NCBI GenBank assembly: GCA_964482395.1
Contig: CAYZXK010000042.1
Location: 1-47,078, forward strand
DNA from: CAYZXK01 sp964482395
GTDB taxonomy: Bacteria > Planctomycetota > Phycisphaerae > UBA1845 > Fen-1342
Direction of reading: 5' to 3'
DNA length: 47,078 nt
Made by a program: the position numbers and the translations under genes. This document shows positions 8,186-17,154 of the stretch, in pieces (position 1 is the stretch's first letter; every line of letters begins with the position of its first letter). The notes below the pieces were generated by a model that ran no database searches, was not told the origin of the DNA, and was given only the letters and a program-made list of their open reading frames with translations.

Positions 8186-8486
8186 GATGTTCCTCCGCCA
8201 AGTAGGCGCTGAGCGATCCGAGGATCACAGGTGGCAGAGCGTGTCCCGCCGCAGCCCACACCGAGTCATCCGTGGCAGGTGCGAGCAGGGCGGTCGCCAA
8301 CTCGGGCTCGACTGGCCGGCCTGCCGCCGGCAGCGTACCGAGCGTCCGCCCACGCGGCCGGTCGGCTAGGGGGACCGATTCGAGCTCAAGCAATCCTGGG
8401 CCCGTACTTCGGACGGCCCGACGGTACAGGCCGCCCGGGCCGAGGAGGCACAGAACCGGCTCCGGCGATTCGCTTCCAGCGGCCAT
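7959..8486 (-). CDS. Unrecognised ORF preceding and overlapping lexA
   Basis: From the ATG at 8486 an open frame runs 175 codons. The first 100 residues precede lexA and the rest overlap it out of frame. In its favour, AAAGGAG stands six bases before the ATG, the start lies about 57 nt after a strong promoter, and the first 100 residues have a balanced composition ('LLGPGGLYRRAV', 'DDSVWAAAGHALPPVILG'). Against it, the part overlapping lexA looks like a shadow of lexA, and I recognise no family. It may be a small SOS-coregulated protein, or the stretch may simply be a 300-nt lexA leader. A frameshift in the contig could also explain the missing stop. Confidence 0.35.
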   Translation of the reverse strand: MAAGSESPEPVLCLLGPGGLYRRAVRSTGPGLLELESVPLADRPRGRTLGTLPAAGRPVEPELATALLAPATDDSVWAAAGHALPPVILGSLSAYLAEEHHGPQRQETAYVPHPQTVASAHLRPGLHPGSRVRAHHAGGGRRVRHQQGYGVRAAHRPAKEGFAPAWPIQGTLFAT

Positions 8487-8549
8487 GACGCACTCCTTTG
8501 CGTTTCGGCTTGCCCAGCTCGCACCTGTGTTAGCAAGCCGTTTGGACAA

Positions 8550-8588
8550 ATAATAACCTAACATTCGTCACTAGTCAAGCACGAATGT
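8550..8588 (-). promoter_or_regulatory. lexA operon promoter with inverted-repeat operator
   Basis: On the minus strand TTGACT (8573-8578) and TATTAT (8550-8555) are separated by 17 nt, each one base from the sigma70 consensus. A perfect 8-bp inverted repeat, ACATTCGT at 8561-8568 and ACGAATGT at 8581-8588 with a 12-nt spacer, brackets the -35: one arm lies just upstream and the other in the promoter spacer. This is an ideal repressor site. LexA autoregulation makes it a candidate SOS box, although it does not match the enterobacterial or Gram-positive boxes. Confidence 0.6.
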
Positions 8589-8744
8589 CGGTCGGCACTC
8601 CTCTAATCTCGCCCAACATCATGAGTCGCACCGGCATAGTTGCCACCATATATTGTGTTCGGCAAGCAGACGGAGGCAAGTGAAGAATAGATTTTTTGGC
8701 TGGTACGTCACGGGCCGCGCCCGGCTCGAATCGCCTTAACCAGC

Positions 8745-9980
8745 TCACGAGACGGGAGTTAAGGAATCGGGATCGGTACTGGTGCAGGCTTCCTTCATGG
8801 CCCGCCTTTGGTAAATCGTCCCCCGCCAACTGGTCCGGACGCCCAGCAGCCGGGTCATAGCGTTGATCGTCATCGCCCAGCAGACTGCCGCACCTAACGG
8901 GTAGGTCACCGCCCACCAACTTGGCATCGCACACAGGCGGTAGAACCGCCACAACACCGTTTGTTGCCCCAGCAGGGCAGCGCCGGCCGCCAGAGCGATG
9001 GCCGGCCCCGCCGACCCAGCCAGCGGCGAGAGAAGCAGGCTCAGCGGAGCCAACAGGCTGAAGACCGACAAGAAAACGGCGCTGCCGATCAGCCGCGACC
9101 AACTCCCGAAACAACCGTAGAAAATCCGACTCCATCCGTTCCAGATCTGCCAGAACCCGGTATACATACGGACCGTGTACAGGCCCCCGCCGGGTATGAC
9201 CCGCAGGCGCAGGGCAGACTGCTTGACGCGACGAGCCAACTGCATGTCCTCGTTCAGGGCGGTCCGGATCTGAGCGTGACCGCCGACCCGGTCGTACACC
9301 GCACGCGGCATCAGCATGAATGCGCCGTTGGCATACGCGACGGATGAGCGGGGATCATTGACCTTGGCGGGCGGAAACCAGAAAACCATTATGGCGCCGG
9401 CCGGCGGTTGCACCACCCGCTCCCAGAATGTCCGGGCCTCCAACTGCGGAAGAACCGAAAGCAGGTCCACGCGGTGTCGCAGGGCATACCGGACCGCCGC
9501 CGCCAGCAACCTGGGGGAATGAAACCGGCAGTCGGCATCCGTAAAGCAGAGCCACTCCCCGATCGCGCGCTGCGAGCCGACGTGCATGGCGTGGTTTTTC
9601 CCGGCCCAGCCCGCGGGCAGGTGATCGACGTGGACGGGCTTCAACCGGGCATCCGCCGCCGCCCAATGATCGATGATCTGGCCGGTGCGGTCCGCACTCC
9701 GGTCGTTTATCGCGATCACCTCCAGAACCGGGTACTCCTGACCCAACAGACCGGCCAAGCAGCGCTCGATGTTCGGCTCCTCGTCTTTTCCCGCCACCAG
9801 CACCGACAAGGTCGGAAGCGGCTCCCGGCCCTCGGCGTGACAGGCGGAAAGCACTTCGTCCCGCCGGGCACGGTTGATCGCCAGGTGGCGTCGCAGCCAG
9901 ATCAGCCCGATCAGGCATAGGGCCCAGAACCACACTGAAAGCCAGGAAAAGTGGACAGCAGGGCTCAAGAACCCAGGCAT
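8745..9980 (-). CDS. Membrane-bound family 2 glycosyltransferase
   Basis: Inverting GT2 enzyme of unknown acceptor, 411 residues from the ATG at 9980, preceded by GGAGAG. The order is an N-terminal membrane helix (about 10-28), the GT-A domain with 'AGKDEEPNIERCLAGL', the DxD region 'CFTDADCRFHS', and 'ALNEDMQLARRVK' where the ED pair would act as base, then three to four C-terminal membrane spans. The motif 'AGWAGKNHAM' resembles GT2 enzymes of hopanoid (HpnB-like) and carotenoid glycosylation, so a lipid acceptor is possible, but that is inference. The open frame continues upstream of 9980, but that part is low-complexity and overlaps the divergent gene, so I left it out. Confidence 0.82.
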   Translation of the reverse strand: MPGFLSPAVHFSWLSVWFWALCLIGLIWLRRHLAINRARRDEVLSACHAEGREPLPTLSVLVAGKDEEPNIERCLAGLLGQEYPVLEVIAINDRSADRTGQIIDHWAAADARLKPVHVDHLPAGWAGKNHAMHVGSQRAIGEWLCFTDADCRFHSPRLLAAAVRYALRHRVDLLSVLPQLEARTFWERVVQPPAGAIMVFWFPPAKVNDPRSSVAYANGAFMLMPRAVYDRVGGHAQIRTALNEDMQLARRVKQSALRLRVIPGGGLYTVRMYTGFWQIWNGWSRIFYGCFGSWSRLIGSAVFLSVFSLLAPLSLLLSPLAGSAGPAIALAAGAALLGQQTVLWRFYRLCAMPSWWAVTYPLGAAVCWAMTINAMTRLLGVRTSWRGTIYQRRAMKEACTSTDPDSLTPVS

Positions 9981-10055
9981 CCGAACACGCTCTCCAAGCG
10001 AGACAGTTGAGCGGCCTCGCCAAATGGCGACAATGGTACCGACGAGGTGCCCCCG

Positions 10056-11477
10056 ATGACCAGACACGCTTTGCACTGCCCGCCGCGGCTCGGTTGCCTG
10101 GCACTGGCTCTGCTGCTGGCCGGGGGTGGAGACGACGCGCGGGGCCAGACACCAGCTTCCGGGCCGACCAGCCTGCCGGTGGTGAACTACTCGGATGCGG
10201 CGTTCGGTTTCGAGCTGTCGGTCCCGGCGGGGTGGGATTACGATCGGACTCGATTCCAGCAATTCAAGGACTCGATTGGGCTTTTGCGGGGGCGTGGTCC
10301 GGGCGGCCGGCGCGGGCTGCAAATCATCGTCTTCCGGAGCTTCGACCTGAAGCCGTTCGAGGACTGGGCCCTGGAGTTTGCCAGAGCAGCCGGCGAGCTG
10401 ATGAACTCCTCGCAGGTGCAGTGGGAGCCGTGGCGTCTGCCGCCCCGAGCCGGCGTCATCCTCAGTTGTGCCTCAAAGGTGGGGTTGGTGGAAACCCGGT
10501 CGCATCACCTGTGCGTGCCCTTTGACCCGAGCACGGTCTGGGTGCTCACCTACAGCGGAACTGTCTCCGGCAGGGCTGAGGAGCAGCAGGTGCGTGCCGA
10601 GTTCGACCAGATCGCCGCCTCGTTACGGGTCACCTATGACCCGGAAGAGGCCGAGCGGCTGACGCCCGCCCTGGAACGCGGGAGGGAGCTGATCGCCAGG
10701 CTGCGGGCGGAGGCCAGCCGCGTCCAGCCGGATGACACCGAGTACGCATATAAGTTGCTTCTGGCGGACAAGCCCATCGGTTATTTGACCCGTCGGGTCA
10801 GTCGCGAGGAATATGTTTACAGCCAGCCGGGTGCCAAACGACGGTATGCCAAGGAAGGAATCCGGGTCCGGGAACGCTCCTGGCGGTTCGCCGACGATGG
10901 AACAGTCCGCTTCACTCGACTCGACCTGTTCAGCAGTCTGGACATGCAGAGCGAGCTGATCGAGAGCCAGCACACCCAGATTCCACCCCCGGGCACCCAG
11001 CCCTTTGAGCCTCTGGTCAAGACCGAGCAGGTGGTACGAGAAGGAGACGTGCTCTTCTCCAGCGCCACAACCAGCCGCGATCTGGCGCTGCCCGACCCGT
11101 CCAAGCCGATTAGCGTTGGACCGGTCTATCTGGACCAGGCTTGGGTCCGTCTGTTGCCCGGGCGGTTGATCGCTGAGCCGGCTGAGCCCTTCGCGTTGGC
11201 GGTCTACAGTTCGGAAACCCGTGCGTTGGTGTGCCTTACGATCAAGCCCCTGGGTTCTTGCCGGCTTGAAGGCTACGATCGATCCGCCTACGCGTTCGAG
11301 GTGCGGGAGGGCTTCATTGACCGCCCCAGCCGGCTCTACTGCGACGAACACGGCAACCTGCTACGGCTGGAGGCCGGCGACTTGACCGTAGTCCGGGCCT
11401 CGAGTCAGGAAATCGAGCATCGTTACGGCATCAAACGCGACGAGGCCCGGAAGCGGGCCGGTCTACCGGCCGACTGA
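10056..11477 (+). CDS. Exported protein of unknown function
   Basis: A 473-residue protein. I do not recognise a family. The start is the ATG at 10056 with GAGG eight bases upstream; an in-frame GTG at 10047 is the alternative. Residues 1-32 look like a Sec signal peptide (hydrophobic 'LGCLALALLLAGG', then 'ARGQ'). The segment from about 40 to 190 ('FGFELSVPAGWDYDRTRF', 'YSGTVSGRAEEQQVRAEF') resembles the PsbP/DUF1795-like fold of lipoproteins, judged only by pattern. The second half has a beta-rich pattern that ends in 'RLYCDEHGNLLRLEAGDLTVVRAS', reminiscent of proteins that read out a reporter substrate. It diverges from the GT2 gene with a gap of 75 nt. Confidence 0.72.
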   Translation: MTRHALHCPPRLGCLALALLLAGGGDDARGQTPASGPTSLPVVNYSDAAFGFELSVPAGWDYDRTRFQQFKDSIGLLRGRGPGGRRGLQIIVFRSFDLKPFEDWALEFARAAGELMNSSQVQWEPWRLPPRAGVILSCASKVGLVETRSHHLCVPFDPSTVWVLTYSGTVSGRAEEQQVRAEFDQIAASLRVTYDPEEAERLTPALERGRELIARLRAEASRVQPDDTEYAYKLLLADKPIGYLTRRVSREEYVYSQPGAKRRYAKEGIRVRERSWRFADDGTVRFTRLDLFSSLDMQSELIESQHTQIPPPGTQPFEPLVKTEQVVREGDVLFSSATTSRDLALPDPSKPISVGPVYLDQAWVRLLPGRLIAEPAEPFALAVYSSETRALVCLTIKPLGSCRLEGYDRSAYAFEVREGFIDRPSRLYCDEHGNLLRLEAGDLTVVRASSQEIEHRYGIKRDEARKRAGLPAD

Positions 11478-11829
11478 ACTTGGCAATTCCGGGCTGAAGG
11501 ACCTGGCGCGAACCGCCGCCGGGCCGCGGACCAGACCGGCGATTGCCGCAAGGCGGTCCGCGTCCCAAGCGACAGCCATGCCGGCCGCCTTGCTCCGGGC
11601 ATCGGGGGCTGCGACGGTCTGACGCCTGGCCGTCGGTTGGCGCTTGGGGCGCCGGCCGCCAGCTTCGGCCTTTTGGTGTAAGCTCGGACGGCCTGATTTC
11701 GCCATCAGCCGGAAGGGCGCTTCGACCGATAAACAAAGGTAGCCTGTGGATCAGCCCGCGGTGCAGGTAGAATAGAGAAGGGGAAGACTGGCCGGCGGCC
11801 GATGACGGGTTGAGGAGTGGAGTGCGGTC
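11478..11829. other. Intergenic stretch before the receiver gene
   Basis: 352 nt. Small open frames here (for example 11463-11705, minus) are Arg/Ala-rich shadows without ribosome sites. The only signal I see is TAGAAT at 11768-11773 (plus), a good -10 element about 57 nt before the next start, with a poor -35 at normal spacing. Confidence 0.4.
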
Positions 11830-12264
11830 ATGCCCAATGTCTTGGTTCTGGAGGACCAGCCCGGCTGGGGGGCTTTGATCACCAGTGCGGTACGTCACGG
11901 GAAGTTGCCGGGTTGCGCTATACACGCGGCAGAAACCTACCGCCAGGCGGTAGACTTGATCCGTGAGAATCGTTTCGAGCTAGCGGTCCTGGACTACTCG
12001 CTGGGTCCTCCCGGACCGGAGGGCCCCAAGACCGGGCTGGACGTGGCCCGCGAGCTGCGATCGGCCAGCCCGGATTGCACGATCCTGTTAGTAACACTGG
12101 TGGACCCGGAGCGGCTTTGGGCGGCCTGCGAGGAGCTGGGAGTGACGCTGATCGAAAAAGGGCGGGCAGACCTGGAGGACGAGATTCTCCGCGAGGTTCG
12201 CCGGGGCATCGTGCGATCTGCTGGCGGGTCCGGCCCTTGCGGCGAGTCCTCCGGTTGCCGGTAA
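11830..12264 (+). CDS. Single-domain response regulator (receiver)
   Basis: A 144-residue protein made of one REC domain and a short Ser/Gly tail, with no output domain. The phosphorylation residues are present: the acidic pair E8/D9, phospho-acceptor D55 in 'VLDYSLG', T89 in 'LLVTL', and K110 in 'LIEKG'. An insert 'GPPGPEGPKTG' (59-69) lies in the beta3-alpha3 loop. GGAGTGCGGTC precedes the ATG. The next gene on the same strand starts 48 nt later and encodes a GAF protein with a decayed kinase core, so the pair is probably one signalling unit in which the receiver may be phosphorylated by an unlinked kinase. Confidence 0.9.
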   Translation: MPNVLVLEDQPGWGALITSAVRHGKLPGCAIHAAETYRQAVDLIRENRFELAVLDYSLGPPGPEGPKTGLDVARELRSASPDCTILLVTLVDPERLWAACEELGVTLIEKGRADLEDEILREVRRGIVRSAGGSGPCGESSGCR

Positions 12265-12312
12265 TCGGCCTGGTTGCTCAATTCGCGTCGCGCGACCGAC
12301 CAACGACCGACC

Positions 12313-14751
12313 ATGCTTGCGGAAACCGACCAGATTGTCGTCGAGCTGCTCAAGCAGATGCGCCAGTGGCAGGCCAACGGGGGCCCCGACAAGGTTCTGC
12401 CGGGTGTGCTGGAGCGGATTCAGGGGATGCCGGGGGTAGCCGGGGCGGCCCTGATGCCCGCCTGGCCGCAGTCCAAGCCTGAACTGCCGTACTGCTCGAC
12501 GGCCTGGGACGCCAACTACCTGAACGATGCCCACCACCTGCGATCGCTGGCCCAGTATCTGAGCCGGGTCAAAGAGACCACTTACCATCGTCGCTGCCAT
12601 GGGGATCCGCCGGCCCTACGCTGGCTGGCCGGCGGCCTGCGGGTCTGCGATTCCACCCGCTTCGCGTTCGTCCCGCTGCGTCCGTTCATCCCCAGGGAAT
12701 TCGCCGGCGACCGCGTCTTCGAGCTGGTGCTGGTGGTGGCGCTGGCCCCCGCCCCGCAGGAGGAAGAGGCGGTGCCGGAACTCCACAAAGAGGACTTCGA
12801 GTTCCTGGCCTGGGCGATCGCGAACCTCAAGGTCAATCTGGAATCGACCCGGCTGGCCCGGCGACACCGGGAACTGGCTATCAGCATCGACGAGGGCGTG
12901 ACCCAGCTTCTCAGCCAGACGCCGCCCTGGCAGAGCGGCCAGACACATTTCGGGGAGCTGGTGGAGAACATCCGGGCGCTGATGAACTGCGACACCTGTC
13001 AGCTCTATCTGCTGCCCCAGTACGCGGCCTGCATCAAGTCCAGGTCAGCCGACCGCATCTGGCTGGTCGCCGAGCAGGTCGCGGATCGCCGCGGTCTGCG
13101 ATATCTGCGCGGCGAGCCATCGCTGATCACTTACCTGTGGCGCAACAGCATTACTTCTCCGCTGAACATCCCCAATGTTCTGGAAAGTCCGGAGTTCTCG
13201 CAATTTGCGCTTACCAAGCTGGGCCTGACCCGGCACTTTCTGGGCGTGCTGCTGACCACCAAACCCTATGAGGCCATCGGAGTCCTGGCCCTGCGTGAAA
13301 AGTACGGCCGGGCCCCCGACGGGTACATGTGCATCACCGAAGACGGGTTTTCCCACGATGACACCAAGCGCCTGGAACACCGGGCCGCCGAACTGACCCG
13401 GCTTCTCGAGCTGCACCGCGGCCGGCTCCTGGCGCCCGACGTCCGAGAGCAGATCGAAGGCGAGGTCGAGTCTATCCGCCATGATCTGTGTGCCGACACG
13501 TGTCAGCTCTACCTGACGCCCGCGGTCCAGGGAGCCCCCTCGGAGGGCGGCGAAGCGTACATGGAGTTGTATTATCACGGGCGGCAGCACTGGCTGTGCG
13601 AAGCCAACTACCAGACCGGCGAACGGCTCACCGGTCAGGTGCTTGCCGGCCAGCCGATCAATGAGCCAGACGTGTTGCTGCGATTCCGAGAGACCGACTC
13701 ATCCACCCCGGGCGGGGCCCGCAAGCGGCCCGGAAAGTATCGACTATCGCAACACTTCCTGGCGGTACCGGTGCCGGCCCCGGCCGCATTTGGAGATGAG
13801 CCCGCAGCCGGCGGGGCGATCGGCGTGCTGAAAGTCCGGGACCGCCTCCAGAAGGACCGGGTCACCCTGGCCGCCCAGGGCTTCACCAGCGAAGACCAGC
13901 ATCTGCTCCAGGCTTTCGCCCGCATGATCTCAGTCAAAATCGCGATTCGCGAGCACATGCTCCGCCGCGAGCGCGAGCAACTGGTGCAAACCAGCGAGGT
14001 CGCCCATGACATCCGGCACGACCTGGGCAACGCCCTCTGGGCCGCCAAGCTCCAGCTCAACGATCTGCCCCTGGCCAAGAACCTGGAGTATCTGCCCGAA
14101 CTCCTGGCGGACGCCGCCCGCATGGTGGACCGATCCTGGATTGCGGCCAAGGTCGCCGGCGGAACCTACGCCCCGCCCGACGGCGGCCAACGCACCTGCG
14201 ACCTGACCGCACTGCTGCGCGATCTGTTCCGCTCGGCCGACCGCTGCCTGGCCCCAGACCCCGAGTCGGGCGCCAACCTCCTCATTCAGTCCTTGCCCTT
14301 CCCAGGCACCGACCTCCGCGTCCGGTGCGATCAGACCTTGCTGGAGGTGGCCATCCTGGCGCTCCCGGTCTGGCTGTATCACCAGGCGCTCGCGGCCGGG
14401 TGGGCCGATGCTGGCCAGCAACTGCCCATTACCCTGGGGGTCGAGCCGCTGGAGCGGACCGTGCGGCTGCAATTCATCGCCCCGGTGGGATGTCCATGGC
14501 CAACCCTGGCCGACCAGGAAAAGAGCACCGCCGGCGTGGTCCACATCAACTACCCCAAATTGCTTAGCTGCCCGATGATTTCCTGGGATGCCCTGGCCGG
14601 CAAGCTCGCCTATTACGATGCCCAATTGACCTGGAAGCCGGAGGCCAAGCAGACTCAAATCTGGATCGACCTGGAGCTGGTCCGCAACGGACACGGTACA
14701 GACACCTCTGCCAGCAAGCTGGCTGCACCCGATCTGTGCGGTACGGCGTAA
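12313..14751 (+). CDS. Multi-GAF sensor with a degenerate histidine-kinase core
   Basis: An 812-residue cytoplasmic protein without membrane spans. I see an N-terminal GAF-like region (about 20-170), a helical linker, GAF-like domains at about 200-370 and 390-570, and a DHp-like helix with 'HDIRHDLGNALWAAKLQL' near 580-600. The C-terminal 180 residues sit where the HATPase should be. There the N-box is replaced by 'LEVAILALPVWLYHQAL' with no conserved Asn pair, and no DxGxG or GxG glycine boxes are visible. It therefore probably cannot bind ATP normally and may act as a scaffold, phosphatase or Rap/Spo0B-like phosphotransfer protein. The ATG at 12313 lacks a clear ribosome site; a TTG at 12274 would add 13 residues. 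Confidence 0.8.
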   Translation: MLAETDQIVVELLKQMRQWQANGGPDKVLPGVLERIQGMPGVAGAALMPAWPQSKPELPYCSTAWDANYLNDAHHLRSLAQYLSRVKETTYHRRCHGDPPALRWLAGGLRVCDSTRFAFVPLRPFIPREFAGDRVFELVLVVALAPAPQEEEAVPELHKEDFEFLAWAIANLKVNLESTRLARRHRELAISIDEGVTQLLSQTPPWQSGQTHFGELVENIRALMNCDTCQLYLLPQYAACIKSRSADRIWLVAEQVADRRGLRYLRGEPSLITYLWRNSITSPLNIPNVLESPEFSQFALTKLGLTRHFLGVLLTTKPYEAIGVLALREKYGRAPDGYMCITEDGFSHDDTKRLEHRAAELTRLLELHRGRLLAPDVREQIEGEVESIRHDLCADTCQLYLTPAVQGAPSEGGEAYMELYYHGRQHWLCEANYQTGERLTGQVLAGQPINEPDVLLRFRETDSSTPGGARKRPGKYRLSQHFLAVPVPAPAAFGDEPAAGGAIGVLKVRDRLQKDRVTLAAQGFTSEDQHLLQAFARMISVKIAIREHMLRREREQLVQTSEVAHDIRHDLGNALWAAKLQLNDLPLAKNLEYLPELLADAARMVDRSWIAAKVAGGTYAPPDGGQRTCDLTALLRDLFRSADRCLAPDPESGANLLIQSLPFPGTDLRVRCDQTLLEVAILALPVWLYHQALAAGWADAGQQLPITLGVEPLERTVRLQFIAPVGCPWPTLADQEKSTAGVVHINYPKLLSCPMISWDALAGKLAYYDAQLTWKPEAKQTQIWIDLELVRNGHGTDTSASKLAAPDLCGTA

Positions 14752-14980
14752 TTGCCGAGCTGTGCCCGGGGGCGGACCCGGCCCGACAGCGGACCTCCGA
14801 CCGAGCGGCCGGCCTCGTTGACCGCCCGGACACCAGAGACAAGAATGGTATCTGAGTGTCCCTGACCTGTGCGCAGCCTCCATCGCTGCCGGCCGGGAGT
14901 GCCCAGCCCCGCCGGATGTGGGCCGCCCAGTCAGGGTGGACCCCAGGCTGGAAACCCGCTGCTGTCCAGGATACCCACGT

Positions 14981-16957
14981 ATGCCAGACTCAACACTGCT
15001 TTGGAAGCCGTCACGCCAGCGCGTCGAGCAGTCCCAGATGTACGACTTCATGCACCGCATCGCTCAGCGGCACGGAGTTAAGGCCGAGTGGGAGCCCCTT
15101 CGCCGCTGGTCGGTCGAGAGACCAGACCTGTTCTGGGAGGAGTTGCTATCTTACGTCGGCATCCAGCCCTCCAAGCCGCATCGGCAGGTGATGACCGGGT
15201 CGGGCATGCTGGGCACAAAGTGGTTCCAGGGCATGGAGCTCAATTACGCCCGCCATCTACTTCGCTTCGACGGTCCCGAACCGGCCATCTGGTTCGAAAG
15301 CGAGCTGGGCGGACGCAGCGAGATGTCTCGTCGAGAGCTGCGAGAGGAGGTCGCCCGCTGCGCCGCGGCCCTGCGACAGGCCGGCGTCCAGCCGGCCGAC
15401 CGCGTAGCCGGCTTCATGCCCAATATTCCACAGACCGTCGTGGCCATGCTGGCCACCGCCAGCCTCGGAGCGATCTGGTCCTCCTGTTCGCCGGACTTCG
15501 GCGTCCGCGGCGTGTTGGACCGGTTCGGCCAGATCCAGCCCAAGGTGCTGGTGGTCACTGATGGATACACCTACGGCGGCAAACGCTTCGAGACCCTGCC
15601 ACGGGTAGCCGAGATGCTGCCGCAGCTTCCGAGCGTGCAACGTGTCGTGGTGGTCCCATTTCTGGCTGAAAGCACCGGGCCAGGGGCCGCCCCGCCCGAC
15701 CTCTCCTCGGTCCGGGACGCGGTCCTTTGGCGCCAGTTCCTGGGGCCGACCCACCAGCCGGCACCGGAGCTGAGCTTCGAGGAAGTGCCCTTCGACCACC
15801 CGCTGTTCATCATGTACTCCTCCGGGACCACCGGGGTGCCCAAGTGCATCGTGCACGGCCACGGCGGAACCCTGCTCCAACACATGAAGGAACTGATGCT
15901 GCACACCGATTTGCGGGCCGGCGAACGCATTTTCTACTTCACCACCTGTGGCTGGATGATGTGGAATTGGCTGGTCAGCGGCCTGGGCGTCGGGGCCACC
16001 CTGGTCCTCTTCGAAGGCAACCCCGGCTACCCCACCATGGACCGACTCTGGCAGATGGCCGAGCAAACCCGACTCCAGGTCTTCGGGACCAGCGCCAAGT
16101 ACATCGCCACCTGCGAACGAGCCGGCCTGCATCCCGGGGCCCAGCACGATCTGTCGGCCCTCCGCTGCATCTGCTCCACCGGCTCGCCCCTCAGCGCCGA
16201 ACTGTTCCGCTGGGTCTACCAGGAAGTCAAGAGCGACCTTCAACTGGCCTCGATCTCCGGCGGCACCGACATCATCTCCTGTTTCATGCTGGGCAACCCC
16301 ATGCTGCCGGTCTACGCCGGCGAAATCCAGTGTCGGGGACTGGGCATGGACGTGCAGGCCTGGGACGACCAGGGCCGCCCAGTCACCAACCAGAAGGCCG
16401 AACTGGTCTGCTGCACCCCCTTCCCCTGCCAGCCGGTCGGATTCTGGAATGACCCCGACGGCTCCAAATACCGCTCGGCCTACTTCGAGTACTTCCCCAA
16501 TGCCTGCGTCTGGCGACACGGAGATTTCATCGAAATCACCGATACCGGCGGCGTCATCGTCTACGGACGCTCGGACGCCACCCTCAACCCGGGAGGCGTG
16601 CGGATCGGTACCGCTGAAATATATCGCATCGTCGAAGGTCTGCCGGAAATCGCCGACAGCGTGGTAGTCGGCAAGGATACGCCGGACGAGGACGTGGAAG
16701 TGTGCCTGTTCGTGGTGCTCAAGGGGGGGCAGAAGCTGACCGCGGAACTTGAGCAGAGGATCCGCACCGCGATCGCCGAGGGGGCGACCAAGCGGCACGT
16801 TCCCAAACACATCCGGCAGGTGAGGGGCATCCCCTACACGATCAACGGCAAAAAGGTCGAAATGGCGGTCCGCCGAACAATCCACGGGCAGGACGTGCCG
16901 AACAAGGACGCGCTGGCCAATCCCGAGGTGCTGGCCGAATATCAGGGGATCGTCTGA
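14981..16957 (+). CDS. aacS: Acetoacetyl-CoA synthetase
   Basis: ANL-family ligase that activates acetoacetate to acetoacetyl-CoA through an acyl-AMP. The 658 residues match the family length of about 650-670. The protein opens with 'LLWKPSRQRVEQSQMYDF', a hallmark of AacS N-termini. The AMP-binding motif YSSGTTGVPK is at about 278-287 and the catalytic lysine lies in 'INGKKVEM' near residue 624. 'TCGWMMWNW' and 'SGGTDIISCF' are also AacS-type. I chose the ATG at 14981; an upstream in-frame ATG at 14918 would add a tail unlike the family. It stands alone, so the likely roles are ketone-body use or polyhydroxyalkanoate and lipid metabolism. Confidence 0.92.
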   Translation: MPDSTLLWKPSRQRVEQSQMYDFMHRIAQRHGVKAEWEPLRRWSVERPDLFWEELLSYVGIQPSKPHRQVMTGSGMLGTKWFQGMELNYARHLLRFDGPEPAIWFESELGGRSEMSRRELREEVARCAAALRQAGVQPADRVAGFMPNIPQTVVAMLATASLGAIWSSCSPDFGVRGVLDRFGQIQPKVLVVTDGYTYGGKRFETLPRVAEMLPQLPSVQRVVVVPFLAESTGPGAAPPDLSSVRDAVLWRQFLGPTHQPAPELSFEEVPFDHPLFIMYSSGTTGVPKCIVHGHGGTLLQHMKELMLHTDLRAGERIFYFTTCGWMMWNWLVSGLGVGATLVLFEGNPGYPTMDRLWQMAEQTRLQVFGTSAKYIATCERAGLHPGAQHDLSALRCICSTGSPLSAELFRWVYQEVKSDLQLASISGGTDIISCFMLGNPMLPVYAGEIQCRGLGMDVQAWDDQGRPVTNQKAELVCCTPFPCQPVGFWNDPDGSKYRSAYFEYFPNACVWRHGDFIEITDTGGVIVYGRSDATLNPGGVRIGTAEIYRIVEGLPEIADSVVVGKDTPDEDVEVCLFVVLKGGQKLTAELEQRIRTAIAEGATKRHVPKHIRQVRGIPYTINGKKVEMAVRRTIHGQDVPNKDALANPEVLAEYQGIV

Positions 16958-17114
16958 CAAACCCTCCACAACGCGGCCCCAGTAAGAAAATAACCTGCCT
17001 CCGTGGAAAAGCTGGCGTGCGAGAAAAGGCTGGCCGGGATTAATCACGAAGCTTCGACCCGCGTCGCGCCGGGTTCGGCACCATGCGGCTGATCGGCGAG
17101 GCCGGTCCCCATTT

Positions 17115-17145
17115 TTGACGAAGCGTCAAGTAAAGCAGGTAAAAT
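17115..17145 (+). promoter_or_regulatory. Weak promoter candidate before the SxtJ-like gene
   Basis: TTGACG (17115-17120) and TAAAAT (17140-17145) are 19 nt apart, and a 6-bp inverted repeat (TTGACG, 3 nt, CGTCAA) covers the -35. The start codon at 17155 is only 10 nt past the -10, so a transcript from here would be nearly leaderless. The wide spacing makes it tentative. Confidence 0.25.
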
Positions 17146-17154
17146 GGCGCGGAA

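Noticed and set aside
8106..8553. Plus-strand frames opposite the lexA leader
   Set aside because: Shadow-like composition and no start signals.
11463..11705. 80-codon basic minus ORF between two plus genes
   Set aside because: No ribosome site and no domain; Arg/Ala-rich as expected for random GC-rich DNA.
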